This document shows, one piece after another, positions 61,756 to 64,000 of a stretch of DNA of 64,000 nucleotides. Position 1 is the stretch's first letter. Each line of letters begins with the position of its first letter. Source of the stretch: JADGHX01 sp963837755 (GTDB lineage Bacteria; Pseudomonadota; Gammaproteobacteria; Steroidobacterales; Steroidobacteraceae); NCBI GenBank assembly GCA_963837755.1, contig CAWIOP010000004.1, positions 620,001-684,000 on the forward strand. The letters run 5' to 3'. Position numbers and translations under genes: made by a program. The notes below the pieces were generated by a model, which saw only the letters and a list, made by a program, of their open reading frames with translations, was not told the DNA's origin and did not search any database.

Positions 61756-64000
61756 TTAATTTGCCCTTACTCCTGCGCCTGCCCGGCGGATGATCCCGGG
61801 CAGATCGAGAATCAGCGCCACCGATCCGTCGCCGAGGATCGTCGCGCCGGAGACCCCGTCGATGTGCCCGTAGTTGGTTTCGAGGGACTTGATGACCACC
61901 TGCTGCTGGCCGAGCAGGTCGTCCACGAACAGGCCCACGCGGCGCCCGTCGCCTTCGACGATGACGATGAGGCCCTGGTCGAGCTCGCGCGTGCGCGGCT
62001 CGACGCCGAAGACTTCGTGCAGGCGGATGACCGGCAGGTAGTCGCCGCGGAAGCGTGAACACCTCGCCGCTGCCCGGCCACGCGATTCATCGCGCCCTGC
62101 TTGATCTGCAGCGACTCGACGATGCTGATGAGCGGCACGATGTAGTTCTGCTTGCCCACCGCGATCGACTGGCCATCGACGATGGCGAGCGTGAGCGGCA
62201 GGCGTGATGATGAAGCGCGAGCCCTTGCCCGGGTCGTTCCTGCACTTCGATGGTGCCGCCGAGCTCTTTGACGTTGCGGCGGACGACGTCCATGCCGACG
62301 CCGCGGCCGGAGACGTCGGTGGTGGTCTCGGCGGTGGAGAAGCCCGGCATGAAGATCAGCTCGACACGCCTGCGCGTCGGTCAGCGTGTCGTTCGGGCCG
62401 ACGAGGCCGCGCTCGCGCGCCTTGGCGAGGATCTTTGCGGGGTTCAGGCCGCCACCGTCGTCGCTCACTTCGACACGATGTTGCCGCCGCGATGCGAAGC
62501 ATCCAGGCGCAGCGAGCCGAAGGCCGGCTTGCCGAGCGACTTGCGCACGTCGGGCTTTTCGATGCCGTGATCGATGCAGTTGCGCACCAGGTGCACGAGC
62601 GGGTCGCCGATCTTCTCGAGCACGGTCTTGTCGAGCTCGGTCTGCTCGCCCGTGAGCACGAGGTTCACTTCCTTGCCCAGGCGCTGCGCCAGGTCGCGCA
62701 CCATGCGCGGGAAGCGGCTGAAGACGAAGCTGATGGGCAGCATGCGCACGCGCATGACGCTTTCCTGCAGCTCGCGCATGTTGCGCTCGAGCTCGGACAG
62801 GCCCAGCCGGAACTGCTCGGAACAGGGGCCCTCGAGATTCTTGCCGAGCTGGCTGAGCATGGACTGGGTGATCACGAGCTCGCCGACGGTGTTCATGAGC
62901 TCGTCGATCTTCTCGACGCTGACGCGGATGGAGCCGGAGTCGCCGATGCCGCTGGCGGCCGTGATCTGCGACTTCGAGACCCTGGAAGCTTCCGGATGCG
63001 GGTCGGCGCTCGGCGGCGGCTCTGCCGCCGGCGCCGCGGGCACCGCCGCGCCGGGCACCGGCTTGACCGTGATCGGCGCATAGGAAGGCGCGGCGTCCGA
63101 AGCCATCATCGCGTCGAACTCCGCAATGAGATCGTGGTTCACGATGTCGTCGGCAGGGGCCGCCGCCGCCGGCGCGCTCTCCTCGACGATCTGCAGGTCG
63201 CAATCGCCGGCGGCCCAGTCGAACACCTCGCGGATCGCGGCTTCTTCGAAGCCTCCCGTGAGGTTGAGTTCCCACGCGAGATAGCAGTTTTCCGGGTTGA
63301 GCGATTTGAACGCGGGCAACGCGTCGAAGCTCGTCTCCACCTCCAGCGTGCCGAGCTCCGCAAGCTCGCGCAGCATGCGCAGTGGATCGTTGCCGCGAGC
63401 GAAGAGCTCGCGATACGGACGGAACGAGATCTTCCAGGCGCGCGTTGCGCGGGGTTGGGACGCAGCCGGAGGCGCCGGGGGAGCGGCGACCACCGGTGCG
63501 GCGGCGGGCGTGCCTTCAGCTGCGGCAGCGGGCGAGGAGGATGTCGCCGATGCCGAAACCGCAGGCGCGCTGGCGCCATTCGTCGCAACGGCCGCGTGTG
63601 CGGCAGCCGCTGTGGCTGCAGCGGATACCGTGCCGGAGGCCGGTGTCTTCTGCGCCAGGATCATCTCCGCGTCGCACTGGAGGTCTGCGACTCGTTGGGA
63701 GTCGATGGGTGTTTTCGTCTGCACCGCGTGCAGCATGTCGCGCATGGCGTCGACGGATTTCAGCAGCAGGTCGAGCGTGGCCGCGGTGACCTGCAGCTCG
63801 TTCGAGCGCAACTCGTCGAGCAGCGTCTCGAGGCTGTGCGTGAACGATGCGATCTCGGTGAAGCCGAACGTTGCGCTGCCACCCTTGATGGAATGCGCTA
63901 CGCGGAAGATCGTGTTGATGAGCTCGGCGTCCGGCGCGCCGAGGTCGAGCTTGAGCAGCGCCGCTTCCATGGCGTCGAGCGCCTCGAAGCTTTCCTCGAA
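61756..64000 (-). CDS. cheA: CheA chemotaxis histidine kinase, 5' end beyond window, frame breaks
   Basis: The visible part begins inside the P1 domain ('FEESFEALDAMEAALLKLDL') with phosphorylated His in 'FRVAHSIKGGSATFGF'. A Pro/Ala-rich linker, a second P2-like region, the dimer helices 'DELMNTVGELVITQSMLSQL' and the ATPase core follow: 'LVHLVRNCIDHGIEKPDVRK', 'VEVSDDGGGLNPAKILAKAR' and 'TTDVSGRGVGMDVVRRNVKE'. The CheW-like P5 domain ends 'HIDGVSGATILGDGSVALIL'. The frame is intact to about 62470, then breaks about six times down to about 62050. CheA phosphorylates CheY and CheB. Confidence 0.93.

Overview
The window is high-GC DNA from a flagellated proteobacterium, most likely a gammaproteobacterium near the Xanthomonadales/Nevskiales/Steroidobacterales. 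Pointers are the long single-chain PurL, a DUF1820 gene, an FNR-type regulator with all cluster cysteines, the FlgJ-glucosaminidase fusion and the flg gene order. This placement is inferred from gene content, not from a search.

Layout. (1) 1-2.83 kb, minus strand: an accessory operon of a ribbon-helix-helix protein, a cytosine-5 DNA methyltransferase and a GHKL (MutL/MORC/HSP90-like) ATPase cut by the left edge. (2) 3.3-4 kb: remnants of a DUF4143 protein and a cysteine synthase abut in opposite orientations. (3) 3.9-8.3 kb: an oxygen-linked cluster of a UbiM-like ubiquinone hydroxylase, an FNR-type regulator, OmpW, a fatty-acid desaturase and bacteriohemerythrin, with an FNR-box-like palindrome between the divergent fnr and ompW genes. 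(4) 8.5-22.1 kb: a decayed genomic island. It holds a nuclease remnant, a tRNA-Ser 3' end resembling an att site, two P1B metal ATPases with non-canonical metal-site motifs, an RcnR/FrmR-family repressor, copC, a copD stub, an archaeal-type methionine adenosyltransferase beside a broken ahcY, a YHS fragment, a two-component system, an isoprenylcysteine-methyltransferase-like membrane protein, a DUF2933 protein, a frame-broken SRPBCC gene and a Met-rich periplasmic protein. (5) 22.4-29.4 kb: nfeD-floA and a membrane protein, a truncated and a full nhaD, an orphan TagH and DUF1820. (6) 29.5-36.4 kb: purL, then a periplasmic adaptor and a TolC-family gene without a permease. (7) 36.4-52.1 kb: the flagellar axial cluster fliD-flaG-fliC-flgLKJIHGFEDCB (minus strand) with divergent flgA-flgM-flgN. 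(8) 52.3-64 kb: a decayed HigBA pair, two HDOD genes and a chemotaxis operon cheA-cheW-(small secreted protein)-mcp-cheY-cheR-cheD-cheB (minus strand); cheA leaves by the right edge.

Regulatory logic visible in the DNA: a sigma-54-type promoter before flgB and sigma-28-type promoters before fliC, flgM and the small secreted protein/mcp pair, which is the usual class II/class III flagellar hierarchy. Single-base frame breaks interrupt purL, fliC, cheB, mcp and cheA. They cluster in conserved gene families (flagellin, MCP signalling domain, CheA kinase core) and mostly look like one extra G or C, so assembly or consensus error is a serious alternative to real decay.

The best candidate for an under-described system is the left-edge methyltransferase/GHKL-ATPase operon. 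Second is the metal island, which combines unusual P1B ATPases with archaeal-type S-adenosylmethionine metabolism.
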